Below, piece after piece: positions 53,735 to 62,870 of a stretch of 64,000 nt of DNA. This DNA is from an uncultured Lachnospiraceae bacterium. GTDB lineage: Bacteria > Bacillota > Clostridia > Lachnospirales > Lachnospiraceae. Position 1 is the first letter of the stretch, and each line of letters opens with the position of its first letter. A program made the translations under genes and the position numbers. The notes under the pieces were generated by a model, which had not been told where the DNA came from, ran no database searches, and saw only the letters and a program-made list of their open reading frames with translations. The stretch is taken from positions 37,792-101,791 of the forward strand of contig CADCII010000008.1 of the NCBI GenBank assembly GCA_902801515.1. Direction: 5' to 3'.

Positions 53735-55807
53735 ATGAGTAGAAGATGCATTGCTGTTTTACTGATCTTATGTCTGTTCATTCCAGGCGTTTCAACGCTT
53801 GTTTTTTCACAGGCGCTGGAACAGGTTACGTATCCGGAGGAGATCCGGGAACCCAGTGTGGAAACAGATTATTCCCTCTCTACAGGTCAGGTTACGGAAT
53901 GGTCCTGCATTACGTTCGGTTCGTATCCGCAGACGGAGATTGTTGCCGGGCCTTCCGCAGCAGTGGATGATTATGCGGTGCAGAAAGGAAACTTCCTTGA
54001 AGACCCCGATCTGTATGAGAAGCTGACCCAGGCTGAATGGAATGATGATCAGACTCAAATCGGTGATGCCCGTTATCTGCGCATGAACCGGGAAGGTGCG
54101 GTGAGCAGTGCTTCCGACCGGGATGGGCATTACCGCTGGGGAGAAGGAGACGAATGGCATTATTTCCGTTTCGATCCCATCCGCTGGCGCGTGATCGGTC
54201 TGGACAACGGGGCAGTGTGCCTTATGGCTGATAAACTGCTGGACTGCCAGCCGTATAACATAAATGACGGTCCGGTCAACTGGGAACATTCCACTGTCAG
54301 AAGCTGGCTCAACAGCTATCCGGCTCAGGAGAATGACGCAGGAATTGATTACCAGGGGAAGGGATTTCTGGATATGGCTTTCTCCGCCGCACAGCAGGAT
54401 GCCATCATCAAAACGAAGGTGGAGAACCGGCCGAACGGACACTATAATACAGACTGCGGCAAAGACACCGAAGATTATGTCTTCCTGCTTTCCAATGATG
54501 AAGTATTCAGCTCAGATACCGCTGCAAGGAACGGGTTCTATGCGGCCAGCGGCCATGATGATCCTGCGAAGCGTTTTCGCTCCACCATGTACGCCAAATG
54601 CAGAGGAGCCTGGTGGTCGTCCGTGAACGGATATATGGGAAACAGCTTCTGGTTCATGCGTACAAATGGATATAACCAGGAAAGCGTTACCTATATCTGT
54701 GATTTCGGATACATTTACCGGAGGGGCACTATTTCTACCTGCGAAGATGCGGGGCTTCTGCCTGCACTGTGGATCGATCTTGATCGCGCAGAATATGAAG
54801 CAGCAGGAACTGTTTCTTCAAAAGATATTCTGAAAGGAGCATCCCGGGATTCCGAAGGAGAAGATCAGCGCAAAAGAGACAAAATCGTGAATCCCACAGT
54901 AAACCTGAATGAGGAAGAACCAGACGGGAAAGAGGTTACATATTCTCTTGTAAGCTTCGGCAGCTATCCTCAGTCCGAAATTGTGTCCGAATCCGGTGCG
55001 GGATCTGAAAACAGCATAGTGGATCCAGCCTTATATGACAAACTGGAGAAAGCAGACTGGAAGAGTAATGAGCTGGAACTGGACAGTAAGCGGTACCTGC
55101 GTCTGCCTTCACACGATGAGAGCGCCGCTGAATGTGTCCGGTATTTTGCCATTGAGCCGCTCATCTGGCGTGCTCTGGAAGTCCGGGATGGAACAGTTCT
55201 CCTTCTTTCCAATTCCGCTGTTGAATGTGAACCATTTCAGAAGGATCTTCAGGACGTCAGCTGGGAAAACTGTACCCTTCGAAGTTGGCTGAACGGATAT
55301 GGTGCTTCAGCGAATGCTTCGGCAATTGATTATTCCGGAAGCCTAGAGAGCTTCTTGGACATTGCATTTTCTGATAAAGAGCAGGAAGCAATTCTGGAAA
55401 CATCCGTCCGGAATGAAGCGAATTATTATTTTGGGATGGATTCCGGAAATGAAACGAATGACAGGATATTCACTCTGGCGGAGTCAGAACTGTTTATCTA
55501 TGACAGCGCCCAGATCCATGGCTTCAGCAGGCGGGATGAAGTTGCTGACCGGGCTAAACAGTTTAAGCCGACAGATTACGCCATCCGCAAGGGAATCTGG
55601 TATGAGGAGGACGGCAGCCGGAACGTCTTCTGGATCACACGCACGACAGGCTATACTCATGCAAACGTCGTTTATGTGGATGAATCCGGTTATATGTACA
55701 ACAGGGGGATTCTTGTTACCTGTAAGGATGCAGCAATCATTCCGGCCCTGGTATTGGACCTGGATTCAACAGTATATGAATATGCCGGTACCTTTACAAT
55801 CAAATGA
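53735..55807 (+). CDS. Secreted protein with two DUF6273-like domains
   Basis: The protein has 690 residues from the ATG at 53735 (GAAAGGAATT upstream). A signal peptide (MSRRCIAVLLILCLFIPGVS, cleavage near FSQA) precedes two homologous units, about residues 48-370 and 405-690. Each has FGSYPQ(T/S)EIV, DPIRWRVI/EPLIWRAL, WE(H/N)-T-(V/L)RSWLN, AIDY-FLD-AFS-Q-AI, a W-(F/I)-(M/T)RT block, and C-DA-PAL-LDLD at the end. This repeated pattern fits DUF6273-type extracellular domains, common in gut Clostridia and often C-terminal to surface proteins. No enzyme motif is identified. Internal duplication is clear; function unknown. Confidence 0.75.
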   Translation: MSRRCIAVLLILCLFIPGVSTLVFSQALEQVTYPEEIREPSVETDYSLSTGQVTEWSCITFGSYPQTEIVAGPSAAVDDYAVQKGNFLEDPDLYEKLTQAEWNDDQTQIGDARYLRMNREGAVSSASDRDGHYRWGEGDEWHYFRFDPIRWRVIGLDNGAVCLMADKLLDCQPYNINDGPVNWEHSTVRSWLNSYPAQENDAGIDYQGKGFLDMAFSAAQQDAIIKTKVENRPNGHYNTDCGKDTEDYVFLLSNDEVFSSDTAARNGFYAASGHDDPAKRFRSTMYAKCRGAWWSSVNGYMGNSFWFMRTNGYNQESVTYICDFGYIYRRGTISTCEDAGLLPALWIDLDRAEYEAAGTVSSKDILKGASRDSEGEDQRKRDKIVNPTVNLNEEEPDGKEVTYSLVSFGSYPQSEIVSESGAGSENSIVDPALYDKLEKADWKSNELELDSKRYLRLPSHDESAAECVRYFAIEPLIWRALEVRDGTVLLLSNSAVECEPFQKDLQDVSWENCTLRSWLNGYGASANASAIDYSGSLESFLDIAFSDKEQEAILETSVRNEANYYFGMDSGNETNDRIFTLAESELFIYDSAQIHGFSRRDEVADRAKQFKPTDYAIRKGIWYEEDGSRNVFWITRTTGYTHANVVYVDESGYMYNRGILVTCKDAAIIPALVLDLDSTVYEYAGTFTIK

Positions 55808-55868
55808 CAAAATGACACGTTTTAAGCGCTGGACAACCGGAGAGTGTCAGAGTATAATGAATCCCATT

Positions 55869-57098
55869 TTATTTCTTAGTCGTTATCTTCTTTGATTTGC
55901 TCCACTTTGAATAGCCTGTCCCATCCATATACCGCACCCGGACATAATATGTCGTTTTTTTCTTAAGCCCTTTAATTACAGCCTTTGTTTTGCTTTTACC
56001 GACAGTTATTGTCTTTACAATATTCTTGTATGCAGAATCTGAAGAACACTGGATCTGCACTTTTTTGATGCCTTTCCAGATCTTTCTGCCTGATTTGGAC
56101 GTATGTTTGAAATGTTTCCATTTGACTGTTATTTTATTTTTAGTTGCTGCAGGTTTTTTGATACTCGGCTTTTTCGAGATTGTTATTTTTTCAACAGGCT
56201 TCTTCGGGGCTACCGGTTTCGGATCCTTTATTTCCTGGTTCGTTCCGGCATTGGTGTCTTCCTCCTGAAGAACTCTATTATACACATTTGCAGACATTGA
56301 ACCCTGGCAAATCTGGCCGTTCAGTTCAAAAAAGGCTGCTATGGAGTATCTGTATAGAGAATAGCTGATTATTTTAGACGATTTTACTTCAGGATCAAAG
56401 TAGCTTTCTGTTTCTGCCCCATTAATAGTTGCCACTTTTTCTCCGTTTCTATAAAGGTAGTATCCGCTAACTCCGCTAATTGGTGTCCATTTTACAGTTG
56501 TACCTGTTGAGTTGGTGACTGCCTCCGTAATAACAACTGTGGTTGAAGGAATCGTCGTTGTATTACAGGGAATTCCATTCTGGTCTGCAAATGAAGCAAC
56601 TGCAGAATCAGGCGGACAATGTAGAACTACATTCTCGGAATAGTCAAACACATTTGCGCTCAGTGACAGGTCAGGCCGTATGATATATACATCTTTAAGT
56701 GAATAACAATGAGCAAAGGTATTGTCGCTTAAGTACCATACCCCTTGCGGTATTGTAATGCTCGTCAGGCTGCTGCAGTCATTGAATGCTCCGCTCCCGA
56801 TGTATGTCAGGCTATCGGGAAGGTATATTTCCTGAAGCTTCTCACAGCCTGAGAAGGCGTCCCAGCCAATAGTTGATACTCCTGCAGGGATCGATACATT
56901 TGTCAGACAGGTGCAGTTTTCGAATATTCCGCTCTCTATAGACGTAATACTTGCAGGTATCTCAAAGTCTGTCAGACTGCTGCAGCCGTAAAATGCATAG
57001 TCTCCTATGTTCATTACACCGTTCGGGATCGAAATATCTGTCAGGCTGCTGCAGCCGGAAAAAGCATAATAACCTATACTTGATAAACTGTCAGGCAT
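55869..57098 (-). CDS. BspA-like LRR protein, C-terminal fragment (third frame of a broken gene)
   Basis: This 409-residue frame continues the leucine-rich repeats of the upstream fragments (GCSSLTDISIPNGVMNIGDYAF type), then has an unassigned hydrophilic region, a fibronectin-III-like segment (VKWTPISGVSGYYLYRNGEKV), a Pro/Lys linker and a second Fn3-like domain (TYYVRVRYMDGTGYSKWSKSKK) to the end. No sortase motif is seen. It is not an independent gene: it has no binding site of its own and becomes contiguous with the preceding frame if one copy of the 31-bp tandem duplication at 57064-57125 is removed. BspA-type LRR proteins act in adhesion to host or matrix. Confidence 0.8.
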   Translation of the reverse strand: MPDSLSSIGYYAFSGCSSLTDISIPNGVMNIGDYAFYGCSSLTDFEIPASITSIESGIFENCTCLTNVSIPAGVSTIGWDAFSGCEKLQEIYLPDSLTYIGSGAFNDCSSLTSITIPQGVWYLSDNTFAHCYSLKDVYIIRPDLSLSANVFDYSENVVLHCPPDSAVASFADQNGIPCNTTTIPSTTVVITEAVTNSTGTTVKWTPISGVSGYYLYRNGEKVATINGAETESYFDPEVKSSKIISYSLYRYSIAAFFELNGQICQGSMSANVYNRVLQEEDTNAGTNQEIKDPKPVAPKKPVEKITISKKPSIKKPAATKNKITVKWKHFKHTSKSGRKIWKGIKKVQIQCSSDSAYKNIVKTITVGKSKTKAVIKGLKKKTTYYVRVRYMDGTGYSKWSKSKKITTKK

Positions 57099-57125
57099 AA
57101 TAACCTATACTTGATAAACTGTCAG
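57064..57125 (-). repeat. Exact 31-bp tandem duplication in the BspA-like gene
   Basis: The 31-nt unit occupying 57064-57094 is repeated exactly at 57095-57125. Because 31 is not divisible by three it shifts the reading frame; it encodes the PDSLSSIGYYA segment twice in different frames. Confidence 0.95.
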
Positions 57126-58062
57126 GAAGCGATACATTTGCTAAACTGCTGCAACCAGAAAATGCATAATCTCCTATACTCGTTACACCGTCAGGAATTA
57201 TAATACTTTCAAGCCTGGTACATCCTGAAAAAGTACCATAACCTATAGTTTCAATCCCGTCAGGGATTTTAATACTCTTAAGATTTGGATATCGAGACAC
57301 ATCTGAGTAACTGATTGCCAGCGGCAATGTGGTTGATGAATAATCCTCAAAAGAAATATGCTCAACATATAATCTGTAAGGCATTTCATAATCTGAATAG
57401 GCTGCACCTTTACCTGTAAAAGTTAATGTCCTTGTTTCCGGATCAAATTTACAATACAGGTTATTTCCAGCCTGTTCGGTATATACCCCCGAGAATGTAA
57501 TACAGTAATTTTTATAAGCATCAAGCGTGGCTATATAGGAACCTTCACTACAGTAGATCAATGTCGGATAACCATGTATAATGTTATATCCAACTGAAGT
57601 GACTGTGTCTGGAACATACAATTTCCGAAGATTGATACAATCCCTAAACGCAGATGATGCTATGCCTGTCACATCTGTTGGTATCACTACTTCAACAACA
57701 TCTTTATCTGCTCCAATCACCTCAAGTCCTGAGATAGTACTACCTGAATAGATATATTTCAAGTTAATCTTTCCTTCAGGTTCTATGAAAGACCATCCCA
57801 TTTTACTTAAGGTTTTTGCTGATGTAGTACCTATATATGTGTATCGTAAAGCAGAACAATTACTAAATGTATACCTATCAATGGTGGTTATATCTGAAGA
57901 TAAAAATATTTTCTTTAGACTGCTGCAACCAGAGAATGCATACTTTCCAATAGTTGTCAATCCTGAAGGAAGTTCTATACTCGTCAGACTGCTGCAACCA
58001 GAGAACGCATACGATTTAATGCTTTTCAATCCCGTAGAGAGTTCCTTACTAGGTTGCTGCAA
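57091..58062 (-). CDS. BspA-like LRR protein, middle fragment (second frame)
   Basis: This 323-residue frame starts inside the end of the first fragment and consists of BspA LRR units (AFSGCSSLTSIELPSGLTTIG type) around a non-repeat segment with a beta-rich domain (YCKFDPETRTLTFTGKGAAY). No start signal is visible; it is joined to the N-terminal fragment by an apparent 4-nt loss near 58045-58055, where other repeats read L-T-S-I-E-L and this one reads through an ELSTGLKSI with a missing stretch. It ends at the 31-bp duplication. Confidence 0.8.
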   Translation of the reverse strand: MQQPSKELSTGLKSIKSYAFSGCSSLTSIELPSGLTTIGKYAFSGCSSLKKIFLSSDITTIDRYTFSNCSALRYTYIGTTSAKTLSKMGWSFIEPEGKINLKYIYSGSTISGLEVIGADKDVVEVVIPTDVTGIASSAFRDCINLRKLYVPDTVTSVGYNIIHGYPTLIYCSEGSYIATLDAYKNYCITFSGVYTEQAGNNLYCKFDPETRTLTFTGKGAAYSDYEMPYRLYVEHISFEDYSSTTLPLAISYSDVSRYPNLKSIKIPDGIETIGYGTFSGCTRLESIIIPDGVTSIGDYAFSGCSSLANVSLPDSLSSIGYYA

Positions 58063-61000
58063 CCAGAGAACGTATACGTTTCAATAGTAGTCAATCCCGA
58101 GGGAAGTTCTATACTCGTTAGACTGCTGCAACCAGAGAACGCATACGCTCCAATGGTTGTCAATCCCGAGGAAAGCTCTATATTCGTCAGACTGCTGCAA
58201 TTAGTGAACGCATTAGACCCTATGCTTGTCACGCCAGATGGAAGCTCCAGACTTTTCAGACTACTGCAACCAGAGAATGCATTACTCCCTATGGTTGTCA
58301 AACCTGATGGGAACTTAATGCTCTCCAAAGGACTACAATTCCGGAACGTTTCCGCTTCTATCTTAGTTATAGTTTCCGGGAGTTCTATGCTCGTTAGGTA
58401 GTTTAATTCTCCAAATACATTCGACCTTATGCTTGTCACGCCTGATGGAATCACTGCTTCCGTGATATCTTCATCTGCACCAATCACTTCAAGCCCAGTT
58501 ATCACATTAGCTGAGTACATGTATATCAGGTCAAATTTGCCTTCTGGGTTTCGAAATGAAAAACCTGCTTTGCTAATGGTTTTTGCCGTCTCTGTTCCTA
58601 TATTTGCATATCTTAGTGCAGAACATCTCTGGAAAGCGTAAGAACCTATGCTTGTTACTCCTGATGGGAATTTTATACTCATTAGTTGACTGCAGTCAGA
58701 AAACGCGTACGAACCTATGCTCGTCACATCTGATGGCAATTCTATGCTCGTCAGGCCAGTGCATCCCCGAAACAAATTATTACCAATAGTAGTCACACCT
58801 GCCGGCAACTCTATACTTGTCAGACTACTGCAATTATAGAATGCACTGGCCCCTATACTCGTAACATCTGCTGGGACCTCAATATTTGTCAAATTGTTGC
58901 AGCCTGAAAACGCGCTGCTCCCTATACTCGTCACACCTGCCGGCAGTTCTATACTTGTCAGACTGTTGCAATTATTGAATGTACTGGCCCCTATACTCGT
59001 CACACCTGATGGCAACTCTATACTTCTCAGACTGTTGCAGCCTGAAAACGCACTGGCCCCTATACTCGTCACACCTGCCGGCAGCTCTATATTTGTCAAA
59101 TTATTGCAGCCTGAAAACGCACTGGCCCCTATACTCGTCACACCTGCCGGCAGCTCTATACTTGTCAGACTGTTGCAGCCTGAAAACGCACTGGCCCCTA
59201 TACTCGTTACACCTGCCGGCAACTCTATACTTCTCAGACTGTTGCAGCCTGAAAACGCACTAGCCCCTATACTTGTCAAACTTGAAGGCAGCTCAACATT
59301 CGAAAGATTACTGCAATTCTCAAATGTTTTCTCTATGTATGTTACACTTTCCGGAAGTTTTACAAATGACAGATTCTCTAGATTTCCTAACACACCCGGT
59401 CTTATGCCCGTTACGCCTGATGGGATTATCGCTTCTGTTATATCTTCATCTGAGCCAACAACTTCAAGCCCTATGAGATTATTTCCTGAGTATGAATATC
59501 GTAAATCATATTTTCCTTCATATTCTCTAAATGAATAGTCTGCTCTGCTCAATGATTTTGCTGTTTCCGTGCCGATATTTACATATAATGGAGCCGGACA
59601 ATTTATAAACGCATCAGCTCCTACGCTCGTAACACCCGACGGAAGTTTAATGTTTGTCAGATTACTGCAATCCTGAAACACATATGACTCAATGCTCGTT
59701 ATACTTTCTGGAAGCTCTATGCTTGTTAGATTGTCCAATTCTCCCAACACATACGGCTTTATACCAGTTACCCCTAGCGGGATCACTGCTTCTGTGATAT
59801 CCTTGTCTGCACCAGTTACTTCAAGACCATTGATATCATCACCCGAATAATTATATTGCAAGTCTATCTTCCCTTCAGGCTCTCTGAATGAGTACCCTGC
59901 TTTACTTAGTGTTTTTGCTGAAACAGTATCTATATTCGTATACAGTAAAGCGGGACAATTCCAGAATGCATCAGAGCTTATGTTTGTCAATCCGTGAGGG
60001 AGCTCTATGCTCGTAAGGTTATCGCAATAAGTGAATGCACTATATCCTATGCTTGTCAACCCTGTTGGAAGATCTATATTCGTAAGGTTACTGCAATTAT
60101 AGAATGCATCATCTCCAATACTTGTCAAACCTGATGGGAGTTCTATACTCATCAGACCGCTGAAAGCAAACGCATTCCCTTCTATGCTCGTTAAGCCTGC
60201 TGGGAGTTCAATATTTTTCAGATTCTGGCAATCATAGAACATAGCGTACTCAATGGTTGTTAAATCTGATGGGAGTTTTACACTTTCGAGGTTAAAGCAG
60301 CTATGAAACAACGCGTATCCTATGTGTGTTAACCCTGATGGGATCTCTATACTCGTAATGCTGCTGCAATAAACAAATGCAGAATCTCCTATGCTTGTCA
60401 ATCCTGATGGAAACTCTATACTCGTAAGGCTGCTGCATTGAGAGAACGCAGAATCTCCTATGCTCGTTACACTGTCTGGAAGGTCTATACTTGTAAGACT
60501 GCTGCAACCACTAAACAAATTATCTGGTATACTTGTCCATTCAGATGGAATCTCTATGCTTGTTATGGGGCAATGATAGAACGGATTGCTCCCAATGTCT
60601 GTCAAACCCGCCGGGAGATTTATACTCATCAGACCGCAACCAGAAAACACACTTTCCCCTAAGCTTGTCAAACCTGCCGGCAGTACTAAACTTGTCAGAT
60701 TGCTGCAATCAAGGAATGCTCTGGATCCTATACTCACCAATCTTTCAGGAAGCTCTACATCTGATACGCTGCTGCATCCACAGAACGCATAGGAACCTAT
60801 ATACTTTATACCATCCCCAATAATGATCTTTTTAATACTTTCATTATTTAAAAATGGACTTTTATTAGAGATGTATCCATAATCGTACATCTCATAGTAA
60901 CCTGATAATATAATTGAGCTTTCAGTAGCGTTAATTTTAAGCGTTCCCTCTGAATCCAACGTCCATTTTAAATTAGCCCCGCAAGTGCCACTATCAGCAA

Positions 61001-61301
61001 CAGAAGCTCCTGCATAAAAAACCCGTGGATTTTCGTCGAAGAACTCTTCAATTACTTCGATACTATCTTCGTCGTATGACGCTTCAACCAAGTCAGCTTC
61101 ATCATCAGAAGCATTTACCATATCTTCTTCCATTATTTCTATTTCTGATTCTGAAACCGTTTCATCTTCCTCAAAAATGACAAGCAGATCATCTTCATTG
61201 ACCTTTTCATCAGCGAATAAACTGCCAGGCCTGTTCGAAAGCATTATTCCTGTTGTCATCCCAATAATAGCAATCTTTTTCAAAATATAATTATTCTTCA
61301 T
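58026..61301 (-). CDS. BspA-like leucine-rich-repeat surface protein, N-terminal fragment
   Basis: This 1091-residue frame starts at the ATG at 61301 with AAAGGAG at 61310-61316; a GTG one codon upstream is less likely. A signal peptide (about 1-31) is followed by a very acidic stretch (about 32-95), the CGANLKWTLDSEGTLKI motif often preceding BspA repeats, then dozens of 23-residue LRRs of the form LPxGxTSIGxxAFxxCxSLTSIE. Several non-repeat modules (LQYNYSGDDINGLEVTGADKDIT type) recur about every 200 residues. It stops early (RNSLRD) because of a frameshift; restored, the whole gene would reach about 1,800 residues. It is AT-richer than its neighbours. Likely cell-surface adhesin. Confidence 0.85.
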   Translation of the reverse strand: MKNNYILKKIAIIGMTTGIMLSNRPGSLFADEKVNEDDLLVIFEEDETVSESEIEIMEEDMVNASDDEADLVEASYDEDSIEVIEEFFDENPRVFYAGASVADSGTCGANLKWTLDSEGTLKINATESSIILSGYYEMYDYGYISNKSPFLNNESIKKIIIGDGIKYIGSYAFCGCSSVSDVELPERLVSIGSRAFLDCSNLTSLVLPAGLTSLGESVFSGCGLMSINLPAGLTDIGSNPFYHCPITSIEIPSEWTSIPDNLFSGCSSLTSIDLPDSVTSIGDSAFSQCSSLTSIEFPSGLTSIGDSAFVYCSSITSIEIPSGLTHIGYALFHSCFNLESVKLPSDLTTIEYAMFYDCQNLKNIELPAGLTSIEGNAFAFSGLMSIELPSGLTSIGDDAFYNCSNLTNIDLPTGLTSIGYSAFTYCDNLTSIELPHGLTNISSDAFWNCPALLYTNIDTVSAKTLSKAGYSFREPEGKIDLQYNYSGDDINGLEVTGADKDITEAVIPLGVTGIKPYVLGELDNLTSIELPESITSIESYVFQDCSNLTNIKLPSGVTSVGADAFINCPAPLYVNIGTETAKSLSRADYSFREYEGKYDLRYSYSGNNLIGLEVVGSDEDITEAIIPSGVTGIRPGVLGNLENLSFVKLPESVTYIEKTFENCSNLSNVELPSSLTSIGASAFSGCNSLRSIELPAGVTSIGASAFSGCNSLTSIELPAGVTSIGASAFSGCNNLTNIELPAGVTSIGASAFSGCNSLRSIELPSGVTSIGASTFNNCNSLTSIELPAGVTSIGSSAFSGCNNLTNIEVPADVTSIGASAFYNCSSLTSIELPAGVTTIGNNLFRGCTGLTSIELPSDVTSIGSYAFSDCSQLMSIKFPSGVTSIGSYAFQRCSALRYANIGTETAKTISKAGFSFRNPEGKFDLIYMYSANVITGLEVIGADEDITEAVIPSGVTSIRSNVFGELNYLTSIELPETITKIEAETFRNCSPLESIKFPSGLTTIGSNAFSGCSSLKSLELPSGVTSIGSNAFTNCSSLTNIELSSGLTTIGAYAFSGCSSLTSIELPSGLTTIETYTFSGCSNLVRNSLRD
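58920..59264 (-). repeat. Near-identical 69-bp LRR DNA repeats
   Basis: Five adjacent 69-bp units (starts at 58920, 58989, 59058, 59127, 59196) differ by only a few bases each, unlike the more diverged repeats elsewhere in the gene. Each encodes one 23-residue LRR (GCNSLTSIELPAGVTSIGAS). Confidence 0.85.
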
Positions 61302-61348
61302 CACGGCTGCTCCTTTTGAAAGTGAACATAATTCTGACGTTTTCTTTA

Positions 61349-61394
61349 ATTATAATTGGTTTGATAACGAAAAAGAATATGCAGGCTGCATATT
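61349..61394 (-). promoter_or_regulatory. Promoter and palindromic operator of the BspA-like gene
   Basis: On the minus strand TATAAT (61349-61354) has a poor -35 (TTCTTT) 17 bp upstream. A perfect inverted repeat AATATGCAG-G-CTGCATATT (61376-61394) overlaps and extends upstream of that -35, the place expected for an activator or repressor site. Confidence 0.5.
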
Positions 61395-61628
61395 ATTTAT
61401 TTTAAAAACTGCTCCAGGACATACTTCCATAGCGTAGTCCATGACAAATGAATGTGTATAGCTTCTATTTTCGATGTTCATTCACATTTTCTCCGGACAC
61501 AAGTTATTCTATTTATTAAGATCCATGATTAGAAACTTTTGCAAAATAAAACCCTGCTGTCCATTTTTCTCAAATAGGTTATAATGTAATCGAAGCAGAA
61601 ACACAGGCGTTTCAGAAAGGATCGTTTC
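61395..61628 (+). other. AT-rich intergenic region with recombinase promoter
   Basis: The remainder of the 327-bp gap between the BspA-like gene and the recombinase is AT-rich. A TATAAT (61580-61585) with a weak -35 (CTGTCC) and AAAGGATCG at 61616-61624 serve the recombinase. No RNA gene or attachment site was recognised in 61395-61575. Confidence 0.5.
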
Positions 61629-62777
61629 ATGAAAAAAGATCAGAACGGAACATCCGATTCCTCTTCTGTTGACAGGACGTTAAAGGAGATCTCCGGACGC
61701 AGTCAGACCTATCATGACCAGAAGGATATCCAGAACATCATACAGCTGAGGGAAGTCCTTTCCACCATGCCCAGGTTTGCCAAGGCGTACTTCCGGGCGA
61801 TCGAGCCGACAACGTCCACCAGGACGAGGCTTTCCTATGCTTATGATGTGCGAACCTTCTTCCGTTTTCTGCAGGAAGAGAACCCATTATTCGCAAAGAC
61901 GGACGTTACGGACTGGACCGTTGACATGCTCGACAAGCTGGAAGCCTCCGATATTGAGGAATACCAGGAATTCCTGAAAGTCTACGATATAGAAAAAAAC
62001 ATGGCAGGCGCTACCAGGGAGGTTTCGAGGATCACCAACGGTGAAAAGGGACTCAAACGCAAAATGTCTGCTCTTCGAAGTTTTTATGCCTATTACTACA
62101 AGCGACAGATGATTCAGAGGAATCCAACCGTACTGGTGGATATGCCGAAGCTGCATGAAAAAGCGATCGTGCGACTTGATGATGATGAGACCGCGAGCCT
62201 GCTTGATTATATCGAGCACGGTGGTGACAAGCTGACCGGACAGAAGAAAAGGTACTATGAGAAAACAAAGGTCCGAGATCTGGCCATCGTTACGCTTTTG
62301 CTCGGCACCGGTATCCGTGTTTCAGAGCTGGTCGGGCTTGACGTGCAGGATGTGGATTTCAGGAACGGCGGGATCAAGGTAGTCCGCAAGGGCGGATCTG
62401 AAATGATCGTCTATTTCGGGGAAGAGGTCGAAAAGGCTCTTTTGGATTATCTTGAAGTGCGCGAAGGGATCACGCCGGTAGCCGGCCACGAGAACGCTCT
62501 CTTCTTCTCCACGCAGAAAAAGCGCATGGGCGTGCAGGCGATCGAGAATATGGTCAAGAAATATGCCCGTGAGGTCACTACAACAAAGAAGATCACGCCT
62601 CATAAACTACGCAGTACGTATGGTACAGCTTTATACCGTGAGACAGGCGACATCTATCTTGTTGCAGATGTTCTTGGTCATAAAGACGTGAATACCACTA
62701 AGAAGCATTACGCAGCGATGGATGATATGCGAAGACGCCAGGCTGCAGGTGCAGTTAAGCTGAGAGAAAGCAACTGA
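61629..62777 (+). CDS. Tyrosine recombinase/integrase (XerC/D-like)
   Basis: The 382-residue protein has a SAM-like core-binding domain (about 45-165) and a complete catalytic domain: Arg230 in GTGIRVSELVGLD, Lys254, His325 and Arg328 in PHKLRST, His351 in LGHKDVNTT and Tyr361. It is longer than XerC/XerD (about 295) by an N-terminal extension and an insert. It may be a chromosomal recombinase of the type common in Lachnospiraceae or a remnant of an element; no excisionase, att repeats or phage genes are nearby. A terminator follows. Confidence 0.85.
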   Translation: MKKDQNGTSDSSSVDRTLKEISGRSQTYHDQKDIQNIIQLREVLSTMPRFAKAYFRAIEPTTSTRTRLSYAYDVRTFFRFLQEENPLFAKTDVTDWTVDMLDKLEASDIEEYQEFLKVYDIEKNMAGATREVSRITNGEKGLKRKMSALRSFYAYYYKRQMIQRNPTVLVDMPKLHEKAIVRLDDDETASLLDYIEHGGDKLTGQKKRYYEKTKVRDLAIVTLLLGTGIRVSELVGLDVQDVDFRNGGIKVVRKGGSEMIVYFGEEVEKALLDYLEVREGITPVAGHENALFFSTQKKRMGVQAIENMVKKYAREVTTTKKITPHKLRSTYGTALYRETGDIYLVADVLGHKDVNTTKKHYAAMDDMRRRQAAGAVKLRESN

Positions 62778-62798
62778 GCGAAGTGTTCAGGCAGACTA

Positions 62799-62834
62799 AA
62801 AGAACTGTCCGTTTGATGATCCGGACAGTTCTTT
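62799..62834 (+). terminator. Bidirectional terminator between recombinase and ABC binding-protein gene
   Basis: A 13-bp perfect stem AAAGAACTGTCCG (62799-62811) with CGGACAGTTCTTT (62822-62834), convergent genes on both sides. Confidence 0.85.
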
Positions 62835-62870
62835 GTCATTTACAAGGATATTATGTTTTTCTCCCTTATC

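Noticed and set aside
58920-59264. CRISPR array
   Set aside because: Regular 69-bp periodicity without unique spacers; it is coding LRR sequence.
58894-59538. Long plus-strand open frame opposite the BspA-like gene (LVTPAGSSILVRLLQPENAL repeats)
   Set aside because: It is the antisense reading of the 69-bp LRR repeats; the frame stays open only because the repeat unit is a multiple of three. No binding site or promoter.
55869-61301. Three separate BspA genes
   Set aside because: The second and third frames lack start signals and join the first precisely when the 31-bp duplication and a 4-nt gap are corrected.
61629-62777. Prophage or integrative element carrying the tyrosine recombinase
   Set aside because: No phage, conjugation, excisionase or attachment-site repeats in the window; neighbours look chromosomal.
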